64,000 nt of DNA from Rubrivivax sp. (lineage in GTDB: Bacteria > Pseudomonadota > Gammaproteobacteria > Burkholderiales > Burkholderiaceae_C). Below the pieces are notes generated by a model. It was not told where the DNA came from. It saw nothing but the letters and a program-made list of their open reading frames with translations, and ran no database searches. The stretch's first letter is position 1. Each line of letters starts with the position of its first letter. A program made the translations under genes and the position numbers. The stretch lies in contig JAHBZT010000006.1 of NCBI GenBank assembly GCA_019635315.1, positions 142,695-206,694 on the forward strand, read 5' to 3'. Below are positions 7,784-19,286 of the stretch, one piece after another.

Positions 7784-8944
7784 TCAGCGCTGCCGCAGCC
7801 GCAGCCGCAGCGCCGCCAGCCCGGCCAGCATCAGCAGCGCGGCGCCCGGCTCGGGGATCGGGCTGATGCGCAGCACCTGGCCCAGGCCGTCGCCGGCACC
7901 GAACTGCGTCACGTAGTAGGCGCCGTCGGCGCCGATCGCCAGCGCGCCGGTCTCGACCAGACCGTCCCAGACCACCGACACGTCGCCGTTGCCGGCCACG
8001 CGCGACAGCCGGCCCGCGCCACCCGGGATGAACAGCCCGTTGGTGTCGTACTCCAGCACCAGCAGGCTGCCGTCGTGGTCGAAGGCGATGTCCACGATCA
8101 TCGTGAAGCCGCCGGCGAAGACGCTGCTGCTGCCGTCGGACTCCACGCGGTGCACGCGCGCGGCGCCGGGCGGGAAGGGTGCGCCGGTGGCTTCGGCGAC
8201 GTAGAAGGCGCCGTCCGAACCGACCGCCAGCCCGGTGGGCACGGCCTCGGTCGGCCGCACGAAGCCGAAGTCGCGCGCCGGCAGCACGGCCAGCGTCGAG
8301 ACGGTGCCGGCCGCGTCCACCTGCAGCAGCGCGTTGGCGCCGGCGTCGCTGACGACCATGCCGCCGCCGGGCAGCAGCGCCATGCGCCAGGGGTTGCTGT
8401 CCACCGCCCCGCCGTCGGGGTTGTTGGCGGCCTCGTGGGCCGAGATGTCGACCGCGCCGCCCAGCCAGCTGACACGTCCGAACTGGTAGCCGACCGGCGC
8501 GAGGTCGGTGAAGCGCACGTTCGGGTTGATGCCGGCGCCGACCAGCACGTGCAGCCGCCCGCTGCCGTCCCAGCCGAGATGGGTGGGGCCGATCTCGGCG
8601 GTGCCGAACTGGCTGTTCCACAGCGAGGGCAGGCCCTCGAGCACGCGCAGCTGCGAGCTGCCGTCGGCGCGCGTGACCGAGCCGGTGGGGCTGTAGGTCA
8701 GCGTCGCGCCGCGCACGACGGTCGACGGCCCGGGGCCGCCCAGCGTGCCGGTCTCGGCGATCCACAGCGCGCCGTCGGGCCCGAAGGCCATGCCGCGCGG
8801 GTTGTTCAGGCCGCTGGCGAAGACCGTGGACGTGTACTGCACGGCGGCGGCGGGGCCGGCCGCGGCGGCGGCCAGCAGCGCCAACGCCAGGGCCTGGCGC
8901 ACGCTGCGGCCGGCCGGATGCGCTGTCGAGAGTCCCTTCATCAT
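7784..8944 (-). CDS. ScyD/ScyE-like beta-propeller protein with PEP-CTERM sorting signal
   Basis: A 386-residue exported protein. The N-terminus has a signal peptide (hydrophobic run ALALALLAAAAAGPAAA, cleavage near residue 35), the middle consists of repeated propeller blades of the type NPRGMAFGPDGALWIAETG and PTGLAVGSDGAFYVAEATG, as in ScyD/ScyE and NHL/SMP-30-like proteins, and the last 25 residues are a PEP-CTERM signal: the motif PEP, a hydrophobic helix, and an Arg-rich end. PEP-CTERM proteins are processed by an exosortase and are usually linked to exopolysaccharide or surface structures; no exosortase is in this window. Two adjacent ATGs (8944 and 8941) follow an AGGAGG at 8948-8953; the second has the better spacing. 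Confidence 0.85.
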   Translation of the reverse strand: MMKGLSTAHPAGRSVRQALALALLAAAAAGPAAAVQYTSTVFASGLNNPRGMAFGPDGALWIAETGTLGGPGPSTVVRGATLTYSPTGSVTRADGSSQLRVLEGLPSLWNSQFGTAEIGPTHLGWDGSGRLHVLVGAGINPNVRFTDLAPVGYQFGRVSWLGGAVDISAHEAANNPDGGAVDSNPWRMALLPGGGMVVSDAGANALLQVDAAGTVSTLAVLPARDFGFVRPTEAVPTGLAVGSDGAFYVAEATGAPFPPGAARVHRVESDGSSSVFAGGFTMIVDIAFDHDGSLLVLEYDTNGLFIPGGAGRLSRVAGNGDVSVVWDGLVETGALAIGADGAYYVTQFGAGDGLGQVLRISPIPEPGAALLMLAGLAALRLRLRQR

Positions 8945-9194
8945 GTGTCCTCCTGGGCTGTCGCGTGGCGCCGGCCAGGGGCAGGCCCGATCGCACCATC
9001 GCGTGCGCGAAGCCTGCGCCGCGACGCGGCCGCGCGCCAGCCCGCGCAGGTGATGGATCGGTGATGAAACGGTGACGGAGCGCCGCGCGGGCGCCCGAAG
9101 GCGAACGGCGGCGCGGCGGCGTCGCGCCAGCAAGGGAGGGGCCAGCGCCCCGCCCGGGGCTCAGGCCGGGGCTCGGGCCCGCATCAGGCCGGCG

Positions 9195-10721
9195 TCAGGC
9201 CGGCACCAGCGGGATCTTGCCGATCCGGGCCTGCCACTCGCGCGGCCCGGTGCGGTGCACGCTGGTGCCGCCGGCGTCGACCGCCACCGTGACCGGCATG
9301 TCCTTCACGTCGAACTCGTAGATGGCCTCCATGCCCAGGTCGGCGAAGCCGACGACCCGGGCCGACTTGATGGCCTTGGACACCAGGTAGGCGGCGCCGC
9401 CGACCGCCATCAGGTAGGCGCTGCCATGCCTGCGGATGGCCTCGATGCCGGCCGGCCCGCGCTCGGCCTTGCCGATCATCGCGATCAGCCCGGTCTTCGC
9501 CAGCATCATCTCGGTGAACTTGTCCATGCGCGTGGCGGTCGTCGGGCCGGCCGGGCCGACGACCTCGTCGCGCACCGGGTCCACCGGGCCGACGTAGTAG
9601 ATGACGCGGTTGGTGAAGTCCACCGGCAGCGGCTCGCCCTTGTCCAGCAGCTCCTGGATGCGTTTGTGCGCGGCATCGCGGCCGGTCAGCATGCGGCCGG
9701 ACAGCAGCAGCGTGTCGCCGGGCTTCCAGCTCGCGACCTGCTCGCGGGTCAGCGTGTCGAGGTCGACGCGCCGGCTCTTCTCGTAGTCGGGCTGCCAGTG
9801 CACGTCGGGCCACAGGTCCAGGCTGGGCGGCTCCAGGAAGGCGGGGCCGCTGCCGTCCATCACGACATGGGCGTGGCGGGTGGCGGCGCAGTTGGGGATC
9901 ATCGCCACCGGCTTGCCGACGGCATGCGTCGGAAAGGTCTTGATCTTGACGTCCAGCACGGTCGTCAGCCCGCCCAGGCCCTGCGCGCCGATGCCCAGCG
10001 CATTGACCTTCTCGTAGAGCTCGATGCGCAGTTCCTCGAGCTTGTCCTTCGGGCCGCGCTTCAGCAGCTCGAACATGTCGATGTCGTCCATCAGCGCTTC
10101 CTTGGCCAGCGCGACCGCCTTCTCGGCCGTGCCGCCGACGCCGATGCCCAGCATGCCCGGCGGGCACCAGCCGGCACCCATGGTCGGCACGGTGGCCAGC
10201 ACCCAGTCGACCAGCGAGTCGCTGGCCTTGAGCATCGCGAAGTTGCTCTTCATCTCCGAGCCGCCGCCCTTGGCGGCGACCGTGATGTCGAGCGTGTCGC
10301 CGGGCACGACCTGCATCGCCACCACGGCCGGCGTGTTGTCCTTGGTATTGCGGCGCGTGAACAGCGGGTCCTCGACGACCGAGGCGCGCAGCTTGTTGTC
10401 CGGGTCCAGGTAGGCGCGGCGCACGCCTTCGTTGACGGCGTCCTCGATCGAGCCGGCAAAGCCCTCGAAGCGCACGCCCATGCCGATCTTCAGGAAGACG
10501 TTGACGATGCCGGTGTCCTGGCAGATCGGCCGGTGGCCCTCGGCGCACATGCGGCTGTTGGTCAGGATCTGCGCGATCGCGTCCTTGGCCGCCGGGCTCT
10601 GCTCGGCGGCGTAGGCGCGCGCCAGGTGGGCGATGTAGTCGGCCGGGTGGTAGTAGCTGATGTACTGCAGCGCGGCAGCGACGGTCTCGACGAAGTCGGC
10701 GTGGCGGATGGTCGTGGTCAT
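9195..10721 (-). CDS. fumA: Class I fumarate hydratase (iron-sulfur)
   Basis: A 508-residue cytoplasmic TCA-cycle enzyme that interconverts fumarate and malate using an oxygen-sensitive [4Fe-4S] cluster. The N-terminal alpha domain contains RPICQDTGIVNVFLKIGMG and GAGWCPPGMLGIGVGG, and ARHAHVVMDGSGPA-like sequence supplies further conserved residues; the beta domain runs from DLDTLTREQVASWKPGD to the end. Length and domain order match the single-chain FumA/FumB type. The start ATG at 10721 (MTTTIRHADF) is the family start; the open frame continues upstream through unrelated antisense sequence. It is divergent from the Mrp operon across a 222-bp gap. Confidence 0.93.
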   Translation of the reverse strand: MTTTIRHADFVETVAAALQYISYYHPADYIAHLARAYAAEQSPAAKDAIAQILTNSRMCAEGHRPICQDTGIVNVFLKIGMGVRFEGFAGSIEDAVNEGVRRAYLDPDNKLRASVVEDPLFTRRNTKDNTPAVVAMQVVPGDTLDITVAAKGGGSEMKSNFAMLKASDSLVDWVLATVPTMGAGWCPPGMLGIGVGGTAEKAVALAKEALMDDIDMFELLKRGPKDKLEELRIELYEKVNALGIGAQGLGGLTTVLDVKIKTFPTHAVGKPVAMIPNCAATRHAHVVMDGSGPAFLEPPSLDLWPDVHWQPDYEKSRRVDLDTLTREQVASWKPGDTLLLSGRMLTGRDAAHKRIQELLDKGEPLPVDFTNRVIYYVGPVDPVRDEVVGPAGPTTATRMDKFTEMMLAKTGLIAMIGKAERGPAGIEAIRRHGSAYLMAVGGAAYLVSKAIKSARVVGFADLGMEAIYEFDVKDMPVTVAVDAGGTSVHRTGPREWQARIGKIPLVPA

Positions 10722-10834
10722 GGCGGCGTCCGGGGTCGCACGCAGGGTGTGCGGCAGAGGGCAGAGTTTAGCGAAGGGGTCTGTGGCGGCGCGGTGTGGG
10801 CAGCCGGCGCGCGGCCTCCTGCCGGGCGCCACTG

Positions 10835-10876
10835 AGCACCCGCCTGACGCGGGTGCTTGCACGCGGTCTCTACAAT
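10835..10876. promoter_or_regulatory. Dyad and possible -10 element upstream of the Mrp operon
   Basis: A perfect 9-bp inverted repeat (AGCACCCGC at 10835-10843 and GCGGGTGCT at 10849-10857, 5-bp loop) is followed by TACAAT at 10871-10876, a good -10 hexamer in this base composition. A T7 run at 10884-10890 lies in the presumed leader, 53 bp before the mrpA start. The dyad may be an operator or a structural element between the divergent fumarase and Mrp genes. I see no convincing -35 at 16-18 bp. Confidence 0.4.
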
Positions 10877-10943
10877 CGCGCGGTTTTTTTGCCGCCGGCG
10901 CCCATTCCGTGCGCGTCGGCGCCCGCAGCGCACCGCCCCGCCG

Positions 10944-13798
<2,855 letters not shown>

Positions 13799-13802
<4 letters not shown>

Positions 13803-14179
13803 TCACGATGGAGTTCCTGCTCGCCACCGGCATCGGCTGGACGGTCGCGGTCGGCATCTACCTGCTGCTGCGCGGCCGCAGCTTCCCGGTGGTGCTGGGC
13901 CTGACGCTGATCGGCTATGCGGTCAACGTCTTCATCTTCACGATGGGCCGGCTGTGGGCCGCGGCGCCGCCCATCCTGGCCGAGGGCACACCGGCCTACG
14001 CCGACCCGCTGCCGCAGGCCCTGGTGCTGACGGCCATCGTGATCGGCTTCGCGACCACCGGCTTCGTGATCGAACTCGCGCTGCGCGGCCGCCACGAGAT
14101 CGGCAGCGACCAGGTCGACGGCCGGCCCGACCGGCCCGCCGGCGGCGGCGAAGGCCGCGACGGCCAGGGGCGCGCATGA
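13799..14179 (+). CDS. mrpC: Mrp antiporter subunit C
   Basis: A 126-residue NuoK-like membrane protein with three helices. The conserved NuoK/MnhC pattern is visible: GIYLLLRGRSFPVVLGLTLIGYAVNVFIF, then PLPQALVLTAIVIGFATTGFVIELA, which contains the usual DPLPQALVLTAIVI signature. The last 25 residues form a Gly/Asp/Arg-rich cytoplasmic tail. Both its start (overlapping mrpA) and its end (overlapping mrpD) are ATGA junctions, indicating stoichiometric co-translation of the complex. Confidence 0.93.
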
Positions 14180-15792
14180 CCTGGCTCGCCGACCACCTGC
14201 CCATCCTGCCGGTGCTGCTGCCGGCGGCGACCGCGATCGCGCTGCTGATCCTGGGCGACCATGGCGGCGACGCGCATGGCAGCCACGGCCACCACAAGCT
14301 GCTGTGGGCGCGCCGCATCGCGCTCGCGTCGACGCTGCTGTTCCTGCTCGTCTGCGTGCGGCTGGCGGCGGACGCCGCCGGCGGCGAGATCCGCGCCTAC
14401 CGCGTCGGCGACTGGCCGGCGCCCTACGGCATCGTGCTCGTCGTCGACCGCCTGGGCGCGCTGATGCTGACGCTGACCGCGGTCGTCGCGCTGCCGGTAC
14501 TCTGGTACGCCAGCGGCGGCTGGGACGCCCATGGCCGCCACTTCCACGCGCTGTTCCAGTTCCAGCTGATGGGCCTGGCCGGCGCCTTCGTGACCGGCGA
14601 CCTGTTCAACCTCTTCGTCTTCTTCGAGGTGCTGCTGATCGCCAGCTACGTGCTGATGACGCATGGGCAGGGCCGCGAGCGTTTCCGCGCCGGGCTGCAC
14701 TACGTGGTGCTCAACCTCACGGCGTCGGCGCTGTTCCTGGTCGGCGTGGCGCTGCTGTATGCGAAGACCGGCACGCTGAACCTGGCCGACCTGGCGCTGC
14801 GCGTGCCCATGGTCGCCGCGCCGGAGTCGGCGCTGGTGCAGGCCGCCGGGCTGGTGCTGCTGGTCGTGTTCGGCTTCAAGGCCGCGCTGCTGCCGCTGGC
14901 GATGTGGCTGCCGGCGACCTACGCCTCGGCCAGTGCGCCGGTGGCGGCGCTGTTCGCGATCATGACCAAGGTCGGCGTCTACGCCATCGTGCGCGTGCAC
15001 GGCGTAGTCTTCGGCGCCGAGGCCGGCGACTCGGCGCTGACCGTGCAGCCGCTGCTGCTGCCGCTGGCGCTGGCCACCAGCGTGGTCGGCGTCTTCGGCG
15101 CGCTGGCCGCGCACACGCTGTCGCGCCTGGTGGCCTGGCTGACGGTGGCCTCGGTCGGCACCGTGATGGCGGCGCTGGGCCTGTTCAGCGCGCCGGCCTG
15201 GTCGGCGGCGCTGTACTACATGGCCAACAGCACGCTGGTCGTCGCCGGGCTGTTCCTGCTCGCCGAGCTGGTGGCGGCGCAGCGCGGCGACGCCGCCGAC
15301 CGGCTGGAGCCCGCGAGCCCGGTCTCGCAGCCGGCGCTGCTGGGCCTGCTGATGCTGCTGGCCGCGGCCTCGGCCGCGGCGCTGCCGCCGCTGCCGGGCT
15401 TCATCGGCAAGCTGATGATCCTGGAGGCCTCCAGCGCCCATGCCTGGCAGGTGGCGGTGTGGATCGTCGTGCTCGGCGTCGGCTTCCTCACCCTGGTCGG
15501 CCTGGCGCGTGCGGGCAGCGTGCTGTTCTGGCACATGCGGCCCGAACTGCCGCCCTGCGGCGACGCCGGCGCCAGCCCCAAGCTGGTCGGCGCGACGCTC
15601 GCGCTGCTCGGCGCGACGGTGGCGATGAGCGTGTTCGCCGCGCCGCTGCAGCGCTACACCGACGCCGCGGCGCTGCAGCTGGCCGACCGCGCAGCCTATG
15701 CACGCGCCGTGCTCGGCGAGGGCGTGACCGACACGACGCGGCCCTACCGCTTCGAGCGCCGCGAAGGCGCCGCGACGGAGGCGCCGAAATGA
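14176..15792 (+). CDS. mrpD: Mrp antiporter subunit D
   Basis: A 538-residue NuoM/NuoN-like membrane protein of the Mrp complex. Conserved features include LTGDLFNLFVFFEVLLIASYVLMTH-like sequence (about residues 137-160, with the proton-path glutamate in FFEVLL), FGFKAALLPLAMWLPATYASASAPVAALFAIMTKVGVYAI, and LPPLPGFIGKLMIL. A histidine-rich stretch near residue 30-42 lies in an exposed loop. Start at the ATGA overlap with mrpC; its own stop overlaps mrpE. Confidence 0.93.
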   Translation: MTWLADHLPILPVLLPAATAIALLILGDHGGDAHGSHGHHKLLWARRIALASTLLFLLVCVRLAADAAGGEIRAYRVGDWPAPYGIVLVVDRLGALMLTLTAVVALPVLWYASGGWDAHGRHFHALFQFQLMGLAGAFVTGDLFNLFVFFEVLLIASYVLMTHGQGRERFRAGLHYVVLNLTASALFLVGVALLYAKTGTLNLADLALRVPMVAAPESALVQAAGLVLLVVFGFKAALLPLAMWLPATYASASAPVAALFAIMTKVGVYAIVRVHGVVFGAEAGDSALTVQPLLLPLALATSVVGVFGALAAHTLSRLVAWLTVASVGTVMAALGLFSAPAWSAALYYMANSTLVVAGLFLLAELVAAQRGDAADRLEPASPVSQPALLGLLMLLAAASAAALPPLPGFIGKLMILEASSAHAWQVAVWIVVLGVGFLTLVGLARAGSVLFWHMRPELPPCGDAGASPKLVGATLALLGATVAMSVFAAPLQRYTDAAALQLADRAAYARAVLGEGVTDTTRPYRFERREGAATEAPK

Positions 15793-16298
15793 GCCGGCCG
15801 CCGCTGCATCCCGGGCGCGGCTGGTTCGACCATCCGGCGCTGAGCGTGCTGCTGGCCGCCGTGTGGCTGCTGCTGCGCGAGAGCCTGGCGCCCGCCGACC
15901 TGATCAGTGCCGCGGTGATCGGCCTCGTCGTGCCGCGCCTGGTGCACGGCTTCCTGGGCCCGGCTACGCGGCCGCGGGCGCCGTGGACCGTGCTGCGCTT
16001 CACCTTCGTCGTGCTGTGGGACATCGTGGTCTCCAACCTGACGGTGGCGCGCATCGTGCTGAGCCCCTGGTCGCGGCCGCGCCCGGCCTGGGTCAGCGTG
16101 CCGCTGGACACGCGGCACCCGACCGCGGTCACGCTGCTGGCGACCATCATCACGACGACCCCCGGCACCGTGTCCTGCGTCGTCGACGACCGGCGCTGGC
16201 TGATCCTGGTGCACGCGCTGGACTGCGACGACGCGGCCGCGATGGCGGCGCAGATCAAGCAGCGCTACGAGAAGCCGCTGATGGAGATCTTCGGATGA
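15789..16298 (+). CDS. mrpE: Mrp antiporter subunit E
   Basis: A 169-residue MnhE/MrpE subunit with two N-terminal helices and a C-terminal cytoplasmic domain. Family features are FVVLWDIVVSNLTVARIVL (about residues 75-93), then TLLATIITTTPGTVSCVVDD, the most conserved stretch of MrpE, and a C-terminal helix. The subunit is needed for assembly and activity of the antiporter. The ATG at 15789 overlaps the mrpD stop, and its stop overlaps mrpF. Confidence 0.92.
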   Translation: MSRPPLHPGRGWFDHPALSVLLAAVWLLLRESLAPADLISAAVIGLVVPRLVHGFLGPATRPRAPWTVLRFTFVVLWDIVVSNLTVARIVLSPWSRPRPAWVSVPLDTRHPTAVTLLATIITTTPGTVSCVVDDRRWLILVHALDCDDAAAMAAQIKQRYEKPLMEIFG

Positions 16299-16579
16299 CC
16301 GACTTCCCGCTCGTCGCCTGGGCGCTGGACTTCGCCACCGTCGCGGTCGGCGCCGCGCTGGTGCTGGCCGCCTGGCGGCTGCTGCGCGGCCCCGAGGCCA
16401 CCGACCGCGTGCTGGCGCTGGACACCATGTACGTCAACGTGGTCGCGCTGGTCATCCTGCTGGGCATCCGCTACGGCACGGACCTGCTGTTCGAGGCCGC
16501 GCTGCTGATCGCACTGCTGGGCTTCGCCGGCACGGTGGCGCTGTCGCGCTACCTCAGCCGCGGCGACGTCATCGAGTAG
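16295..16579 (+). CDS. mrpF: Mrp antiporter subunit F
   Basis: A 94-residue small subunit with three helices. The conserved core is RLLRGPEATDRVLALDTMYVN (about residues 26-46), which carries the family's GP-x-x-xDR motif with the functionally important aspartate, followed by ALVILLGIRYGTDLLFEAALLIALLGFAGTVA. It starts at an ATGA overlap with mrpE and ends 8 bases before mrpG. Confidence 0.92.
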   Translation: MTDFPLVAWALDFATVAVGAALVLAAWRLLRGPEATDRVLALDTMYVNVVALVILLGIRYGTDLLFEAALLIALLGFAGTVALSRYLSRGDVIE

Positions 16580-16587
16580 GGGGCGGC

Positions 16588-16932
16588 ATGAACCTGCACG
16601 AACTGCACTGGGCCTGGCAGTCGCTGATCGCGGCGATGCTGGTGGTCGGCGGCGCCTTCGCGCTGGTCGGCGCGGTCGGCATGCTGCGCTTCCCGGACTT
16701 CTACATGCGGCTGCACGCGCCGACCAAGGCGACCACGCTGGGCGTCGGCGGGGTGCTGCTGGCCAGCCTGGCGGCCAGCTGGGCGCAGGGCGGCTGGGGC
16801 CTGCACGAGCTGCTGATCACGCTGTTCCTGTTCGTCACCGCGCCGGTCTCGGCCAACCTGATGGCCAAGGCCGCGCTGCACCTGCGCGTGCCCAGCCGGG
16901 CCCCGGTGCCCGACGACCAGCCCACACCCTGA
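16588..16932 (+). CDS. mrpG: Mrp antiporter subunit G
   Basis: A 114-residue membrane protein completing the mrpAB-C-D-E-F-G set. The MnhG signature is clear: VGAVGMLRFPDFYMRLHAPTKATTLGVGG (about residues 30-58), then a helix ending TLFLFVTAPVSANLMAKAAL. GGGG-rich AGGGGGCGG just upstream provides a plausible ribosome binding site for the ATG at 16588. With all subunits intact and in canonical order, the operon should make a working antiporter for Na+ and pH homeostasis. Confidence 0.92.
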   Translation: MNLHELHWAWQSLIAAMLVVGGAFALVGAVGMLRFPDFYMRLHAPTKATTLGVGGVLLASLAASWAQGGWGLHELLITLFLFVTAPVSANLMAKAALHLRVPSRAPVPDDQPTP

Positions 16933-17005
16933 GTGCGGCGGCGCCCGGCCCGGGCGCAAGCTGTGACACCATCGCCCTTCGGCAACTGCGCCAGAGGAGG
17001 AGGCG

Positions 17006-18526
17006 ATGCAGCTCATCCTGTCGGCCGGCGGCATTCTCGTGATCGTGCTGTGGGGCCTGCTCGCGCCGGCCTCGCTGGCCACGGTCTTCGATGCCGCGCT
17101 GGCCTTCATCACGGTCAACTTCGGCTGGCTCTACCTGTGGGTGGTGCTCGGGCTGGTGCTGGTGAGCCTGGTGCTGGCCTTCAGCCGCTACGGCGACCTC
17201 AAGCTCGGCGGCGAGGACGACGAGCCCGAGTTCTCGCTCGGCGCCTGGTTCGCGATGCTGTTCGCCGCCGGCATGGGCATCGGCCTCGTGTTCTGGGGCG
17301 TGGCCGAGCCGATCTCGCACTACGGCGCGCCGCCCCCGGGCATCGCCGCGAAGACGCCCGAGGCGGCCAATGCCGCGATGCGCTACAGCTTCTTCCACTG
17401 GGGCCTGCACCCCTGGGCGGTCTACAGCGTGGTCGCGCTGGCGATCGCCTTCTTCACGTTCCGGCGCGGCCAGGCCACGCTGATCAGCGCCGCCACCGCG
17501 TCGCTGCCCTGGGCCTGGGTGCGCCGGCTGTCGCCGCTGGTCGACGTGCTGGCGGTGATCGCCACCGCCTTCGGCGTCGCCGCCTCGCTGGGCATCGGCG
17601 CGCTGCAGATCAACAGCGGCCTGCATGCCGTCTTCGGCCTGCCGGTGGGCGCGGCCTCGCAGCTGGCCATCATCGTGGTGACGACGGCGCTGTTCATCGC
17701 CTCGGCGGTGACCGGCGTCACGCGCGGCATCAAGTGGCTGTCCAGCATCAACCTGGGCCTCGCGGCGCTGCTGATGCTGACGATCTTCGTCGTCGGGCCC
17801 ACGGTGGCCATCATCGACACCTTCACGACCACGCTGGGCGCCTACGCCAGCGAGTTCGTGCGCATGAGCCTGCGCACGACGCCCTTCCGCGACAGCGGCT
17901 GGGTCGGCGGCTGGACGGTCTTCTACTGGGCCTGGTGGATCGCCTGGTCGCCCTTCGTCGGGCTGTTCATCGCGCGCGTCTCGCGCGGGCGCTCGATCCG
18001 CGAATTCATCCTCGGCACCGTGCTGGCGCCCACGCTGGCCGGCTTCGCCTGGTTCGCGGTCTTCGGCGGCACCGCGCTGCACCTGGAGATCTGGCAGCAG
18101 GTGCCGATCGCCGAGGCGGTGAAGGCCGACGTCTCGACCGCGCTGTTCGCGATGTTCGACGCGCTGCCGCTGGGCGCGCTGATGTCGGTCGTCGCCACCG
18201 TGCTGGTGCTGGTCTTCTTCGTCACCTCGGGCGACTCGGCGACGCTGGTGCTGGGCATGATGAGCACCGGCGGCACGCCCGACCCGCAGGCGCGCGTGAA
18301 GGTCGTCTGGGGCCTGCTGGTGGCCGGCATCGCGGCCAGCCTGCTGCTGTCGGGCGGCATCCGCGCGGTGCAGACGGCGACCATCGTCTTCGCGCTGCCC
18401 TTCACGCTGGTCATCGTGCTGCTGACGGTGGCGCTGTGGCGTGCGGTGCGCGAGGACTGGCGCGCCGAGCAGCGCCGCGAGCGCGAGCTGCGCCGGCGCA
18501 TGCGCGAGCTGGTGGCGCGCGAGTAG
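17006..18526 (+). CDS. BCCT family betaine/carnitine/choline transporter
   Basis: A 506-residue, 12-helix secondary carrier of the BCCT family, which import quaternary ammonium compounds such as glycine betaine or choline. Signatures are AAGMGIGLVFWGVAEPISHY (about residues 88-107), FFHWGLHPWAVYS, and the Trp-rich TVFYWAWWIAWSPFVGLFIARVSRGRSIREF (about residues 305-335), the family fingerprint. The N-terminus lacks the long osmosensing extension of BetP and the C-terminus is a short Arg/Glu-rich helix. An AGGAGGAGG tract at 16995-17003 precedes the ATG. Placement after the Na+/H+ antiporter would fit osmotic or salt stress, but it has its own spacing (73 bp) and may be separately transcribed. 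Substrate is not settled. Confidence 0.88.
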   Translation: MQLILSAGGILVIVLWGLLAPASLATVFDAALAFITVNFGWLYLWVVLGLVLVSLVLAFSRYGDLKLGGEDDEPEFSLGAWFAMLFAAGMGIGLVFWGVAEPISHYGAPPPGIAAKTPEAANAAMRYSFFHWGLHPWAVYSVVALAIAFFTFRRGQATLISAATASLPWAWVRRLSPLVDVLAVIATAFGVAASLGIGALQINSGLHAVFGLPVGAASQLAIIVVTTALFIASAVTGVTRGIKWLSSINLGLAALLMLTIFVVGPTVAIIDTFTTTLGAYASEFVRMSLRTTPFRDSGWVGGWTVFYWAWWIAWSPFVGLFIARVSRGRSIREFILGTVLAPTLAGFAWFAVFGGTALHLEIWQQVPIAEAVKADVSTALFAMFDALPLGALMSVVATVLVLVFFVTSGDSATLVLGMMSTGGTPDPQARVKVVWGLLVAGIAASLLLSGGIRAVQTATIVFALPFTLVIVLLTVALWRAVREDWRAEQRRERELRRRMRELVARE

Positions 18527-18551
18527 GCTGCGGCCGGGGAGCCTCGGGACG

Positions 18552-19259
18552 ATGCCGGTCGACCTCGCAGCGCTGGCGCTGGCCTTCGGCAAGAGCCTGC
18601 TGTTCGTCCTCGCGACGCTGCTGCCGATCCTGAACCCGGCCGCGACGGCGCCCATCTTCCTCGGCCTGACCGAGGGGGCCAGCGCCGCCACGCGCGCGCT
18701 GCTGGCGCGCCGCATCGCGCGCAACATGTTCGGGCTGATGGCCGGCTCGATGCTGGTCGGCTCCTACGTGCTGGACTTCTTCGGCATCTCGCTGCCCATC
18801 GTGCGCATCGGCGGCGGGCTGATCGTCGCCGCCGCGGCCTGGCGGCTGCTGACGGCGACGCAGGCGACGATGGACAGCCGCACCCAGCTGGCCGAGGCCT
18901 TCACGCCCGAGCAGGCGCGCCGGCAGGCCTTCTACCCGCTGACCTTCCCGATCAGCTGCGGCCCGGGCTCGATCACCGCGGCGATCACGGTCGGCGTCGC
19001 GCTGCACGACGCGGCGCTGGTCGTCTCCGTCGTGCGCATGGGCGGCGCGCTGAGCGCGCTGCTGCTGATCGCGCTGATCCTGTACCTGGCCTTCCGCTAT
19101 GCGCAGCACCTGCTGCGCCCGCTGGGCGAGGCCGGCACGGTGGTCTTCCTGCGCCTGTCGGCCTTCATCCTGCTGTGCGTGGGCGTGCAGATCGTCTGGG
19201 ACGGCGCCAGCGAGCTGCTGCGCGGGCTGCTGGTCGCGCCGCCGGCGGCGCCGGCCTGA
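18552..19259 (+). CDS. MarC family integral membrane protein
   Basis: A 235-residue protein with six hydrophobic helices, the standard size and topology of MarC/UPF0056 proteins, whose function is unknown (the historical link to multiple antibiotic resistance has not held up). Family motifs include LLPILNPAATAPIFLGLT (about residues 22-39), VRIGGGLIVAAAAWRLL and YPLTFPISCGPGSITAAI (about 132-150), the last being the best conserved. The ATG at 18552 gives the family length. It follows the BCCT gene by 25 bp and converges on the exchanger gene. Confidence 0.88.
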   Translation: MPVDLAALALAFGKSLLFVLATLLPILNPAATAPIFLGLTEGASAATRALLARRIARNMFGLMAGSMLVGSYVLDFFGISLPIVRIGGGLIVAAAAWRLLTATQATMDSRTQLAEAFTPEQARRQAFYPLTFPISCGPGSITAAITVGVALHDAALVVSVVRMGGALSALLLIALILYLAFRYAQHLLRPLGEAGTVVFLRLSAFILLCVGVQIVWDGASELLRGLLVAPPAAPA

Positions 19260-19263
19260 GCGC

Positions 19264-19277
19264 GCGCCGGCCGGCGC
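19264..19277. terminator. GC palindrome between convergent genes
   Basis: A 14-bp perfect palindrome (GCGCCGGCCGGCGC) sits in the 27-bp gap between the marC stop and the exchanger stop. It could act as a bidirectional transcription stop, but it lacks a T tract, and palindromes are common at this GC content. Confidence 0.3.
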
Positions 19278-19286
19278 CTGCCGGCC

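Noticed and set aside
10884-10890. T7 run as an intrinsic terminator
   Set aside because: No adjacent GC stem directly upstream, and it lies downstream of a -10 in the Mrp leader; more likely part of the leader.
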